Shown one piece after another: positions 1 to 12,085 of a DNA stretch of 64,000 nucleotides. The DNA is from Hortaea werneckii (lineage: Eukaryota > Ascomycota > Dothideomycetes > Mycosphaerellales > Teratosphaeriaceae). Position numbers and translations under genes: made by a program. The first letter of the stretch is position 1, and every line of letters starts with the position of its first letter. The notes beneath the pieces were generated by a model. It made no database searches. It saw only the letters and a program-made list of their open reading frames with translations, and was not told the DNA's origin. The stretch spans positions 1 through 64,000 of the forward strand of contig JBAOKB010000162.1 of assembly GCA_037044905.1 (NCBI GenBank). The letters are read 5' to 3'.

Positions 1-3000
1 CATGTTCGTCACCCGCTTCCGGATCACCCACCTCCATAGTCGGCCCCATTCGTCCTCTTCCAACCCTCCCCCCTCCCAAAATCCCAAACTCCTCTCCATC
101 TCCCCCTCTACCTACCCCCACTCCTACTCCTTTCCCTCCCTCTCTTCCCTCCCCCACATCCTTTGGCTGATTACCGCCCCTCCTATGTCCTCCATCACTC
201 CCTTGTATTAGCATCCTGCCCCCGCAACTCCGCTTCGCTAATATCCTGCCGTTTTACTCCCGCACGCCGCCGTCTTCTCTTCCCATCTTTGACATATGCT
301 CTGCGGCACCTAGCAGAAATTGCACCCGCTAAATCGAGCCATCTGTAGCCGCTTCATCCTCTTCTTTACTTCCGCCATCCTCTCCCCTGCCTCCTTCCCG
401 TGCCCTCTGCATTCTTCCCACCCTCGAGCCCTTTTCGCCCGTTGTATCTGCCCTTGCGCCCAGCACACCGAACACCCTACCTTCGTCCAATCCTCTAGCC
501 TCTTCACCATCTCGTCTCTGTCTAGCTCTCTGCTAGCCCTCTCCGCTAACCTCGACCTCTTCTGCGCTTGCACTCTTTCTCCCTCTCTACTCATTCCTGT
601 CCTCGCCTCGTTTATGCTTCGCTCCCTCTCCTCTCTCTCTCCTATACTTCTTGCCCTCTTTAGCCCTCTTCCTTCCTTTGCTGCCTCTTCACACTCATCC
701 CTAGCTTCGGCCAACCCTGACCCTAATTCTCCCTCGTCGTTAACGTTGTCCGTACCTAACTCTGAGCCTCTCGGTGTTCCATCCTCGCTACCTTGTTCCA
801 TCGGCTCTAACCCTGACCCGTCTGCTTCCTCTTGCTCCCTCCTTCTATGCTGCTATAATGGAACGAACCCCCCTGTCCTTACTACAACCCTCGCCCTCCT
901 TCCCGTTCTTGTTAACCCTCTACATACATTACACACTTTCTCTCCGTTCTCGCATCCGATCCTGTCCGCCCTCCTATCCATCTCCCTGTCTAACACAACC
1001 CTCCTACACTTCTCCCCTTCCAGATATTCGTGCATCCCCCTTTCCATCACGAATCCCTTCTCCAAGATTTTCCGACCCTCTACTGTGTTGTAGCCTCTCA
1101 TTAAGATCGCCTCGCTTGCCTCTCCATCTCTTCCTGCCCTTCCACTTTCCTGTACGTAATCCCTTACCAATTCCTTTACTCCCACGTGTACCACTACCCT
1201 AATGTGTAGTGCATCCACCCCCATTCCCATCGCTGTCGTCGCCGCGAACACTCTGTGCGTCCCCTTAACTAGCTGTTCCAGAATCTTCCTTTTCATTTCT
1301 TCGTCTCCGACCCTCCTGTAGTACACTGGACACCTTAGCACTTCTCCAATCTTCTTGCACTGCTCTACCCTCCGGCAGTACACTATGATCTGTCCCTCCT
1401 CGTGTTCTTCTAGTTTCTTTCTTACCAACTCCGCTACCCTCTCCTCTTCTTCTCGCCGGTCGTACTCGACTACCTAGTAAGCGATGTTCCTCCTCGTCGT
1501 CGAGTCTCTTATTATCCGTACCGTCCTCTTCTCCAAGCCCATCGCTTCGAGCCAGCTCGACTCTTCCTTCGGTGGCAACGTTGCCGTAAGATACACCATC
1601 TAGCATCCCTTCCTAGCGAACTCCGCTAGCTCGAGCACTTTCGGCCTCTATGTCTCTGTCGAGTCCAGAACGATGTGGCTCTCGTCGACTACTATCCTGT
1701 CTAGCTCTCCGGTAGCTAGCTTGTCGTTAATGAACCTGTTGAACGCCTTCGTTACTGCGCTCTCGGGTGTTACTAGCACGATCCTCGCGTGCCTGGCGCT
1801 CTAGTCGGGCCATCTCCCGGCGTTGAGTCCGATCTCCTTGCATCTCCTCTCTAGATCGCTCCTTAGCGATATTAACGGCACCACTACTACCGTCACCCCT
1901 CCGACTAAGCAGAATGCCGGTAGCATGAACATTAGACTCTTGCCTCCTCCGGTCCTTATGACCATTACTACCTTCGGCTCGCCCGATACGATTGCCTTTA
2001 GCCCTTCCAGTTGTGAGCCTCTAAATGAAGCGTTCGGCCCCAGCATTTCCCTTAGACTCACGTTCAAGTCTGCCCTCCTCAACTTCGCCCACCTCTCTTC
2101 TTCTACCATCTTCCTGTATTTCTCTAGATCGATCGTCGGCTTTCCATTACCTGTCGCAGTGGACGGCTACCTAATGAAGTGGTGCCATGACACGCTCACC
2201 TTTCTGAACGATGCCTGCTCGGACTGCGTGCTAAACGGGTTCTCTGTCGTTAAGATCCCGTAGATCAACTCTTCCATCCTTTTACTATGTCCGGATTGCA
2301 TCTGCCTATCTTCTGTTGTTACTCCTTCGTACAACCGATCGAGCTGTTTTGTCACTTCTTCCTCTAGGCAGTGTACCCTTTGGATGGCTGGGTATAGCTG
2401 CCTCCATGTCGACGGCGTTACAAAGAATCCGGCCTAGCATTTTGATAGCTCCCTCTTCATCACCCTCTTTAGCCTCTCTGTGTTCCAGAAGCCGTCTATG
2501 CTAAGTGCCTGCAGCTTGCCCTCTTTCGCTTTTCCTCCATTCCTCGGCCTGCTTCGCGCCTCCCTCCCACTAACCATCCGATCTCCTGCCGTTCCTTCGT
2601 CATTACCTCCATCCGCCTCGCTTTTACTGCTCGGGCTTGTGCTCGATTCGCTCTCGCTTCCTAAACTGCCCTCTTCCCCGTCGCTTTCCCTTCCTCCTTC
2701 TTCGCTCCCACTCTCCTCCTCCTCCCTAACTCCGTCGACCTCGCCTTCCCATTTCTTTTCCGGCTCCGGCTCCTACAGATATTTGCTAAAGTCGAACTCG
2801 CCCCTAACTTCCCACCTAAGCATGTGCACGAACGGTTCTACTAGCTACAAATGGTACACCAACAGCTTTCCTACCTCTTGCGGCAGATACCTGTGGATTA
2901 TCTTCGCTTCGCCGCTCTTGCTGTAGCCTTTGTGGTAGCCCGTCACCAGCTCGACCATGCTATTGTTAACAAAAACACCCCTCTGCGCTCGCGCACTCTC

Positions 3001-5058
3001 TCCGTTCTCGGTCCTAATGCTAACAACTTCCGTCCCTCTGGCTAGAGCTCCCCCTGCCATGTAACACAACACTATTAGCTCCTCCTTGAACAGAGTCACC
3101 TCCCGGAAGTACTGCTCCACCTTGGTCGTGTTCCACTTTAGCTCACTCCTGTCCCTCACTTCACTCATGTCGATATTTTGTAGAAAGTACTTGGTTATTC
3201 GGTCCTCTCTTATGGCCCGGCTCCACAACCACTTCCTGCTCTCCACGTCTTTCCCGTCCGGCCTCCTAACTCTGCCCAAGACTTCATCGTTTCTCTCATC
3301 GTCCAAGAAGCTCCAACCCTCGGTAAGATCGCTTGGGTTGTCGAACAGTCTGTCTAGATGCAAGATCGGCAGTTCCTCCTCTTGCTGTAAGAACATTAAC
3401 CGCTTCGTGAGCCTCCCTAGACACCTTTCCCACAGCGAGTGTAGTGCATCTCTAAGATCTCCCATGCTGAAGCTAATCTTGTCGATGGCGACCTGTTGGC
3501 ATCTGTTCATCTAAGTAACCCGTGCCCCGGCTTTCTCCGTAAACCTAATCCTCATTCCAAAAGTCTTCATGTGCAAGACCCTATCCATCGGGCTCGCTAG
3601 TCCCCCGTATTCCTAAAGACACAACAGCCTGGGCACCATATCGTGCACCCCTTCTACAATGCTAACCGCTTCTTTTCTCGCCTCACTCTTACCTATCCCG
3701 GCTCCGATTAGCCGGTCGATGTCGTCTTGCCTCTGCTTGTAAGCCATGAACACCACCAGAGCCTTACAGACCGTGACGATGGCCGCCAGCTTCGGCGTGA
3801 AGTTAAACACGCTTACCCATCCTGCGTCTTCGGTGTCCAAGCCGAGAACTACCAATGCGGACAGAAAGCCGCTTTAGAACTCGTCGTCTAGCAGCTCCTG
3901 GTCGAGCATGCTGGCCTAGAAAAGAACGATGGACCATTGTAACTCGTCTTCGCAGACCTTTCTGGCTCCCTTGTCTAGAGCGGCGGTCTCTCGTCTAGCG
4001 AGACTTTGCATTGCTCCTAGCCTCCTCGCTTGCCCATCCGTCAACGTGTAGTCTGGCTTGTTCTCCTATGTCTAACTCCTCCAAAGATATCTCAGCATTA
4101 ATACCCAGACCCTGGAGTATTTCTTCTTCGTACTGGCCTCGTGTTTGCTGTAGAATGGAGTCTCGTTGTTCGCGGCCCCGGTTTCCTTCCTGTTCACGTA
4201 GTAAAGAGCGGACCTTGGGATCGTCCGCGGACTACTGACGTCCATGGCCTTCTTGATCACCCTGCCGGTCGCTCTGCAAGCTCTCTCGATCGCCTCCTCT
4301 TCTTCATCCACGCTCTCTATCCCCCGCTCGTCCGCCTTAAGCTTTGGCGCCGCACTTAGACTAGCCCGTAGCTCTTCTTTCTTAAACCTAGCCAGATGGT
4401 GAGCCCAGCTAGTGTGTTCCAGCCATGGATCCATTTCAGACCTAACATTGCTAACGTTCACCTTCCTGTAATGGTGCGCCTCCCGCAGCTTCCTCTTAAG
4501 TCCATCGGCTACCTTATCTGTCAACTTCTGCGCCCTGTCCTCGGGCTCGCAGCCATGACCGCCTCCTAGCATCCGTGGCGCTGGCGGTAGCACTTTAAAG
4601 AGCTTAGTCCACTGCGCATACTTGAAGAATCTCTAACAGCAGTGACCTTCCGTGAACGGCTAGTTTGCGGCGGGTCGACTCCTTAAACTCCCTCGACCTC
4701 CTCTGCTTTTGGCGCTGTTCCAGCCGTGTTCCTTTCTACAGTGCGCCTCGATCCCCTTTTTACTCTCCCTTAGCAACCCGCACGCTTTGCACTGTAAGCA
4801 TTGCTCGATGACCGGGCCGAGCTCCTAGATCGCTTCCTGTTCGGCGGCGGGGTACACGACGTCTTCTGACCTATAAGCGACGTGGTCGAGTTTTTCCACT
4901 TGTTCGATTATTCCTTTCCTAGTGCTCACTGTTAGCGTCTAGTGACTTTGGCTGAGATGCGCCTTAATTTGGTCTAGAACCACTGCAAACTTGCAATCTC
5001 TACAAACGATGATTTGAAAATTCTGGAAGTGTACGAACAGACTCTCAAAAGCGTCCAT
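1..5058 (-). pseudogene. Telomere-linked RecQ-type helicase, degenerate (runs off left edge)
   Basis: One minus-strand reading frame runs from an ATG at 5058 to position 1 without a shift but holds 24 stop codons (22 TAG, 2 TAA). The N-terminus has a CxxC...H...H zinc-binding motif (about 5004-4943, CRDC then HLSQSH) of the kind found in DUF3505 / OrsD-like proteins. RecQ motifs follow: RTGGGKS (motif I, about 1956-1936), DESH (motif II, about 1692-1675), TATLPP (motif III, about 1585) and QESGRAGRDG (motif VI, about 1152-1123). A charged Arg/Glu-rich tail and a CxxC region near 310 end the visible part; similarity continues to the window edge. This domain order is typical of the large fungal helicases carried near telomeres. 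The lack of indels with only TAG/TAA stops fits RIP-type C-to-T change. It is not expected to make a functional protein. Confidence 0.85.
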
Positions 5059-5067
5059 GGTGTATTA

Positions 5068-7001
5068 GCTGTCGAGCAACGTGTCTGTCCTAATGTTTCG
5101 GTCGGCGGCCTCGCCTAGGCTCAGCTGCACCGCCCCCTGTCACAGAATTTTCGCGATCCCTGTCGCGATGGCGCGGTCACACATGATGGGGTTAAACGTT
5201 AGCTACATGCTACAAGAGTCGGTGGTCTTGCTGGGTGCTTTTCTGCACCTTTGTTGGTGTATTTCTATCTACCCTACCTCTTCGCGAGCGTCCAGCCTGC
5301 GCTTCCGGCGGTCCCTCAATTCCAGCCGAACCGCCGTTACGCCCGCCGACCCTAACCCTAAGCCTTTGCGAGCGGAACTTCACATAGAATGTCGGGATTT
5401 TCGAACCGCGATAACAATTCACCACGCGGGTCTCCCGCTCCGATGTTGAAAACTCACGAGTAAAGTGCCTACGGATTGGAAACTCACCGAGTTTGAAACG
5501 ATTCCGACCGGTACTTTTCATTCCTTCTGCCCCCGGTTTTTCATGGAATCTGCCCCCTCCGGCGAATTCGGTGGCCCGTGCCCCCACGCATTATCATGGA
5601 ATCCGCCCCGGATTCTTTGAAGGATTGAGGGTAGGGTTAGTCCTAGGATTAATCTTAAGGCATTCTCTCGATTTTTTCTCGATTTTTCTCCCCCCTCGGT
5701 ATAACCTAAGCTTCTTCCAAGGAGTGGTTTTATAGGTTCCTACAGCTTTCGCGCGAAGTATCTCTTTTCCGCTAAGGCGCTACTGTATACCTACTATCAC
5801 TCCCTAGGTACTAATCCCGCCGGCAGAAACTGCTGCACCTGCGCTGGAAAAATAGAAATGCCACAACGAAGCTATCAGGATACCGAAGTGTTTGCGCTCC
5901 AATGCTGGCAAGTGTCGAAGGTCGCAGCCGAAGTCGCTACAGAACCCTCGTGAGCGCATAAGCGACGAGCCAAAGGGTCAAGGCCCTATTGCCTCCAAAG
6001 CAGCATTTTACAATGGAGCCCAAGCTCTGACTTTTACAAATCGTGACATAGCCGCTCCAACACGACCTATACTGGCGAGCAGAGCTACGATAGCTCAATT
6101 GCAATGCTTTACCGATTTAAAGGTCCTAGATTTGATATGAGCACAGCACAAACACTCCCAGCACAAGAAAAGCGATGCTGATTCACTTTTGCAAGGCCCG
6201 GCCTGGGGCTTTAAAGTGATTCTTGTCGCATTACTAGGATGCCAGGCATAAGCGCAAAGCATTGGCGTAAGTTCATTATAGTCCTTTGATGACTTCCCCG
6301 TCCACTGGCAGTGGTGCTTTGGCAGCAGAACAACTCGCATTATGTGAGCCTCCCATGTCGTCTCAAAAATGGGTTCGCTACGGCGGCAGCAGCAGGCCCG
6401 GCAAGCATAAAGCATTCCACAGGGCGGCACATGTAGTTGTCAGAGAGCTCGGTGCAACACTTTTCACCGCTTGCTCTGCTATTTTGTTCTAGCGGAGCGT
6501 CCAACCCGGAGCATTCTCGCAACCATGGAAGGGGTTCAGTGTGACCACTCTCCCTTCCACACCAGAGGCGTCGGCCGCTCTAGAGGAAGCGGCTGTGATA
6601 TTCTTCCGGTGTCCAAACGGACACAACTTCATCGAAGATAGGAAGCATCCTGCCTGGCGCTAACAACTCTTACCAATGCACTCCTAGGAACACAATTATA
6701 GTGTAGAGTCCCCGGAAGATTTTTACAAGTGCAGTCAGCTGTCCAACAGATATGCTTGGTAGACCTTAATGCGTTGACAATCAATGCTGTACGGATTTGA
6801 TACAGACACGAATTTCGTGGAGGTTTCTCCGAGAAGCTTCTCGAACAAATGGCATTTGGCGGCCAACTTCTGCCAAACCTTAAAGTCCCGCACCTACAGC
6901 AGCCTTCTTTGCCAAATCCGAGGAATCTCATCCATCCCGCAGTGCATTCTCGCAGCATAAACGCCGTTTCAAGGGTTGCTTCAGGAGTAATTGACGGCAA
7001 A
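5068..7001. other. No recognised gene; short degenerate repeats at 5515-5615
   Basis: About 1.9 kb between the helicase remnant and the Rieske gene. At 5515-5615 a motif close to CATGGAATCYGCCCC occurs two or three times in degenerate form. Open frames here are short and show no family signature. Confidence 0.5.
5350..5361 (+). repeat. Interstitial telomere repeat, two CCCTAA copies
   Basis: Two perfect tandem copies of CCCTAA lie about 290 bp upstream of the helicase ATG. A GGGTAGGGTTAG string sits at 5629-5640 in the opposite sense. CCCTAA is the usual telomere unit of filamentous ascomycetes. Twelve bases could occur by chance, but the position beside a telomere-linked helicase makes a subtelomeric remnant plausible. 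Confidence 0.4.
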
Positions 7002-7547
7002 CTATTTCTTTGCCTTTCTCCTCACCCAGACCTCCTCTCCTGCACGTACGTCAACCTCATATACACCAAGTTGATACTTGCCACGATCTGACTGGCCAGT
7101 ATGTAGATCGAAGCTCCAGCCATGCTTCGGACAGACAATACCAGCGCTGAGTACAATGCCAAAATCTTCAATGTCGTAGAGGTTGCCCCTTGACAGCGGG
7201 TACGACTGGTGCGGACACGAATGGTCAATGGCGTGGATCTTGTCTCGATAACGGAAGAGCAAGACCTGCGGCATCTGGGATACGCTTTGCTGCCCGCCCT
7301 CCAACGTGAGCTCACGAAGCTCCTCCTGCGTGTCCACTTGACTTGGAGCGCGGATAATTCTACAGGGAGGAGGAGGCTCATCTGGATCGACTTCGTCCCA
7401 TGGATCCGGAGGTGGTTTGCAAACCCGAGTACGACCTGCCTTGACATCGGCCTCACTCGGCTCGATGCTAGGCAGAGATGATGCAAGGCCGGCATAAATC
7501 CATGGCCTTGCCTCGTGCTCGTCCATTGCGCCCTGTGCAATGCACAC
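7002..7547 (-). CDS. Rieske [2Fe-2S] domain protein
   Basis: A single-exon frame of 181 codons. A Rieske domain fills the C-terminal half: the first cluster half is CPH in SCPHQSYPLSRG and the second is CPKHGWSF, so both Cys and both His ligands of the C-x-H ... C-x2-H pattern are present. The N-terminal part is Pro/Asp-rich and holds WIYAGLASSLPSI. There is no catalytic oxygenase domain, so this looks like a stand-alone ferredoxin-like Rieske protein that passes electrons to an unknown partner. The first ATG is at 7547; the second, at 7526, opens MDEHEARPW and is an equally good start. No signal peptide or membrane segment is visible, so it is probably cytosolic. Its substrate or partner cannot be told from the sequence. 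Confidence 0.8.
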   Translation of the reverse strand: MCIAQGAMDEHEARPWIYAGLASSLPSIEPSEADVKAGRTRVCKPPPDPWDEVDPDEPPPPCRIIRAPSQVDTQEELRELTLEGGQQSVSQMPQVLLFRYRDKIHAIDHSCPHQSYPLSRGNLYDIEDFGIVLSAGIVCPKHGWSFDLHTGQSDRGKYQLGVYEVDVRAGEEVWVRRKAKK

Positions 7548-7873
7548 AATGCCGGTTGTGCTTTTTGAAGTACAATTTGTACTGACCTCTCAAGACACGA
7601 TCAGAGGCTTTTCGTCCACGAATGTCGGGTTCGGTGGTAAAACTTCAAGTTTCCGTGGAGTGTTAGGTAAGCACGCCATGCCCAATGGCTGTCGGCGTCT
7701 GAAACGATTGGCAATTGCCGATGGATGCGATTTGGTCAAAACACCATCTCATCAAACATTCTCATTCCGTTTCATGTACTACATGTCATCATCAATTGCC
7801 GTAGAGGCTCAACCTAGTGAAGCCAGGCCATTCTATCTACATTTCCACTTTCTACAAGGCGTCATGCTTCGGT

Positions 7874-10800
7874 CTAAGCCAACTTCATCGAGAACTTGCC
7901 CGTAAATGGCACGTCCGTGTGCAGCACCAGCTTTTGGTTCTCGCTGTCGTACTCAGCACCATCCATCTCATCCGAAGGTGCCTTTTCAACACCAAGCAAG
8001 GTGATCATCTCGACCGAGACGCCAGCATCGTAGTCGAAGCTGCCTGTCATGCTGAATTCGCCGTCCTTGTAGGAGAACTCAATCTCGGAGATCGCTTCCT
8101 GTGAAAGCGACTCGCCATCGTCCAGATACAACGTGCCCGAGGCAGAGCCATCAAGGCCGGGCGCGATAACGATGTTGAAGCCCTTAGTGCGCAGGTCGTG
8201 CAATGTCATGGCGCTCTCAACACGCTGAGGAACAATGCTACCACCTTTGTAGTGCACCAAGATCTCGTCGAACGGCACCTCGGCGTCAACATAGGCGCCT
8301 TCACCGCGAACGGGCTTCCCACTACCCCAAGCGTAAAAGATGTCATCTGGCACATAGAAGCTGACGCTGGTTGAGTTCTCTTCCGTCACGGGGCTGATGA
8401 GCATGCTGCGGAATGGTCAATACTTTGCTTTCTTTGACGGTAATGCTGAAGCAGAAACACTTACGAGTCACCATAGAAGAACTGGTAGTCAATCGCGAAG
8501 GTGTTCTCGTCCTGCGGGTAGTTGAAGAACATGGGGTTCAAACATGGAGTACCAGTCTGGTTTTGCTGGTAGATAGCAGTGTACATGTAGTCGAGTAGCT
8601 GGTAACGGATGCTAATGCCATTTCTGGCAGCAGAAGCAGTTATGGGCCAGCGGTAGAACTCCTGGTAAATGGAGTCGATGTCGGCGTGGTTTCTCATGAA
8701 GGTCGAAAAACTTCCAAGAGTCGCCCATCTGTACACAGTTGTTAGCATCAGAATGCAAGGGTAACGCAATTGGAGGCTCTTACCTAGCGCAGAGAGTAGA
8801 GGTGACGTTGCCGCCAAACCCGCAAATGTCACCACCGACGACCGGGAACTGGTAGAGGGATGCGAACTGCAGGAGCTGTGAGATCTGGAATCGATACTGT
8901 GCCCATTCCGAGAGATTGTCTGTCCAAATTGATCAGTCATTTTGGTCTTGTGTGTCGAAATGATGAAACCTTTCTACTTACCACCAAGCCAGTGCGAGAC
9001 ATCTTTGCCAGCTCCGGCAAATGTGCTTCGCGTAATAACGAGAGGTCGCACATCTGGTCTACGGGCCAACATGGAGTTGTGAGATGCGGAGCTCATCATG
9101 GCGCCGTAGAGGTTGTGTACGTCGTACTCAACCAGGCCATTAGCGTGAACGAGGTCAGTGTCGGCCGTGCTGCCTGCGAGGGTAGGTCCGGCGCCATTCT
9201 GGATCATGTACGGTGGCAAGATGTACTCGCGGTTCGGCAGGCCTTTGCACTCGTTCGGTCCACAGCCTGAGCCGCTTTGCTTGCCGTTTTGCCAGCCTCC
9301 GTGACGGCCGTTGTTGCCCTTGCCCCAACCGCCCTGGCCCCAGTGAGGCTTGCTCCAACGACCCTGCGAGTGACCGCGGCCGCGACCGCGACCGTGGCCA
9401 TGGCCGCCATGAGCTTGACGCTTCTTAACGTCGACAGGAGCCAGGTCGCCTTGTAGACTTTGCGGGAAGCCGGGGATCGGAGCGTCTGGGCCATCCCTCA
9501 CAGGTGGCGGGTCTGGTGGGTTGTCGTTTCTTCGGCAAACTCAGCTGGAGGTGCAGGACCCGGGTAGGGTCTGTTGAGGAAATTCGCCGGCTCGTTCATG
9601 TCGATCCACAACGCATCGATATCCGGTCCCGTGACACCATCGAAAAAGTCAAGGAACTGCTGGTTCCAGTATTCTTGAGTCGCTTCGTCGAACCAGTCAG
9701 GGAAGTAGGTCGGTCCAGGCCATACGACACCTTCGTAAATCGATCCATTGGCGCGTTTCATGAAAATGTCAGCCTCCAACCCTTCATCGAGTGCCTTGTT
9801 GGGCCCAGCAGACCACACAGCCGGGTCTACCATCACAATGTAGTGCTGGTTCCGCTCATGAAGCGTGTCCACAAGATCGTTAACAAGCTCAGCTGGGAAA
9901 CGCTTTGGATCAAGGGTGAAAACTCTCCTCAGCTCCATGTAATCAATGTCAGTCCACATGGTCTCAAGCGGAATGCCAGCTTCAGAGTAATTGCCGACGA
10001 CTGCAGCAACTTGGTACACATCGCGGTATCCGTATTTGCATTGATGGAAGCCCAGGCCCCAATAAGGTGTCATAAGAGGCAGCTTGGTGATCTCAGCATA
10101 CTGCATGGAAACCTCTCGAGGTCCAGGTCCAGCCATGAAGTAGAAATCAAGAACGCCACCAATAATGTTGTACTCGAGTGTCTGGCCATTGGAATCATCA
10201 ATGTAGACGTCCATACCGTTGGAGTTAAGCTACAAAGCGTTAGTACAGAAGAATGAGAGAGTTCACAACAGGATCATTACCAAGAAGACGCCGTGAGTTC
10301 CGGACTTTCGGTGCTCGAAGTAGACCGGGTGGGCACCGTACAGGTTTTCGCCATTGGGCAACCCGAAAGCATCTCGTGTCCAAATGGGCCTGGTGTAGTT
10401 CGTCGTGTTGAGCATGAAAGGGTCGCTGTGCTCGCCTGCAAGAGGTTAGTACGGCAGAGGCTGGGTGGAAAGGCAACACTTACCCAACCCGTACAGGTGA
10501 GGGTTCTGCGGAAGATTCGTCTTGAGGTGAACATATTGGCTCTCGAATACCAGTTTGTTACCGGTCGTGTCGAACAGTACTTCTCCAGTGTCCGAGCGAG
10601 AGACCGTGAAGGTGAACGGATCGGCCTGGTAGTCAAACTTGAGCTTGGAGTCCTTAGGAGAGCACCACTGCCCTTGTCCAGGACGGGGGAAGACTTCGTC
10701 CGGGATTTGATAAACTGTGTTGTTGGTGTCCAAGATCTTGACATGCATCCTGTCGGCGGTCTCGTATTCGACTTCCAGCTTCAATTGCGGTAGATCGATG

Positions 10801-11018
10801 CCGAAGACATTGCAAGCCTCTCCGGCAAGCTCGAGATCCGCATAGAAGCCTGAACGGGTCTCCCATTGTTTGGTGGCAACGTAGCCGGGACATGAAGAAA
10901 GATCTTTGGCATAAAGATCATTGCCAGGACTGTCGCCAGATGTGCCTTTGGCGTCGTCCTGGGCCAAGGCAGAAGTAGCAAGGCCTAAACCGGCCAGCCA
11001 CAATTTCTTGACAAACAT
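7874..11018 (-). CDS. Secreted GH31 alpha-glucosidase (one single-base break)
   Basis: Glycoside hydrolase family 31, cleaving terminal alpha-glucosidic bonds of maltose and starch fragments outside the cell. The signal peptide MFVKKLWLAGLGLATSALAQ opens the protein. The nucleophile motif is WIDMNEPANF; the acid/base Asp lies in HWLGDN, across an intron. Five introns are inferred: 10436-10483, 10230-10280, 8920-8981, 8729-8783 and 8406-8464. With these the protein is about 956 residues, normal for the family. The frame breaks at TTT 9527-9529, where one missing base turns the Pro-rich stretch after AEFAEE into a stop; restoring one base rejoins both sides exactly. A Gly/His/Arg-rich loop of about 50 residues lies at 9260-9425 between nucleophile and acid/base. 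The break is more likely a sequencing error than a mutation, since everything downstream is conserved. Confidence 0.92.
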
Positions 11019-11082
11019 TCCGGCTTAGACGTGTAGGTGAAAGGCGTAACCTACCTCAGCAAACAGGGCAGATTGCCTCTGC

Positions 11083-11089
11083 TTTTATA
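11083..11089 (-). promoter_or_regulatory. TATA box of the GH31 gene
   Basis: The minus strand reads TATAAAA here, 65-71 bp upstream of the GH31 ATG. Both the sequence and the distance fit a core promoter. It is a short motif, so chance occurrence is possible. Confidence 0.5.
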
Positions 11090-12085
11090 TGACTCTCATG
11101 GTCAGCACTGCAGAAGTCCTCAGTTCGTATGACATGCACATTTCGTTCCACGGAGGCATTCCAAAACCCAAAGCTTCAGCCCCTCAGCGGGTCAACAAGT
11201 TCTTTTGCAGCATGCTCCATGGTGATGCGTTACTTGCAGATCGCAGCGGATCCTGCATCAACATGGAGCCTTGGCAAGGTTACTAGTCCACGTGAGCATT
11301 GCTGTTTCACAAGGTCAAGAGGACCTCCAGCGGGGTTGCCAACGCTTGGCGAGATATAATGCTTGCGGGGCTCCATTTTATGGAAGTTTTAGAACACCGA
11401 TAATAGAGCCGCGTCCCCATGAAAACGCATCATTGTGAATTAGGATGGTCATCTATGCCGACTCGACCGATAGCAGCGAAGGGATACGAAGAGTTGATCC
11501 TGACGGGGCTTTTATCGGCGGTGCTAAGTGTAGCGGGTGGATCTATAGTAGCCTAGTGAAGCGACGTGAAATATGAAGTGCAAGCAGTATCCATTATTGG
11601 AGGAAGTAGGTAGAAGTGCAGTCGTGTGGAGCCCGGAGGTGAGGGCGGGGTGACCGGGGACCGGGGATCGGGGATCAGTAATTCAGAGACACCTCAGGCA
11701 GCAACTTGCAACTTCCTTTTCGGGCCTCTCGTCTCAACTGGCCTCTTGAATTCGACCATGGATGGTGGGACGATAGACATCTGTTTTCTATTCTCTTTCC
11801 CATTGCATCGTCGATTATCCCAGCTTCAGCCTGTATCCAACATCCTTCACATAGAGCTGCATCGATACGGAATTCAAGGCAGTGCCCTATGGACTAAACC
11901 CCGCGGAAGATAACATAAGCCCGGCAATTATGCAGCAGGTCGCCGACTTCCGTAAGATATTGCCCCATAGAACGTGGAGAGGTCGCCGACCTGGTCGCAT
12001 CCCTCCTTCTTGATCGCCCTCGTTGCATTGTACTTTTTGTGAAAACATAACATTCTTCGTAAAGTTGAGATGGACCTATCGTGCT
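11090..12085. other. Divergent intergenic region between GH31 and the Zn2Cys6 regulator
   Basis: About 1 kb shared by two genes that start away from each other, so it holds both promoters. No coding signature was found. Confidence 0.6.

Noticed and set aside
320..1093. Long plus-strand frames over the helicase
   Set aside because: Ser/Pro/Leu-rich shadows of the Arg/Glu-rich minus-strand sequence.
1..5058. TAG read as an amino acid (recoding), because nearly all stops are TAG
   Set aside because: Other genes in the window stop at TAG normally, two stops are TAA, and the pattern is explained by CpA/TpG transitions.
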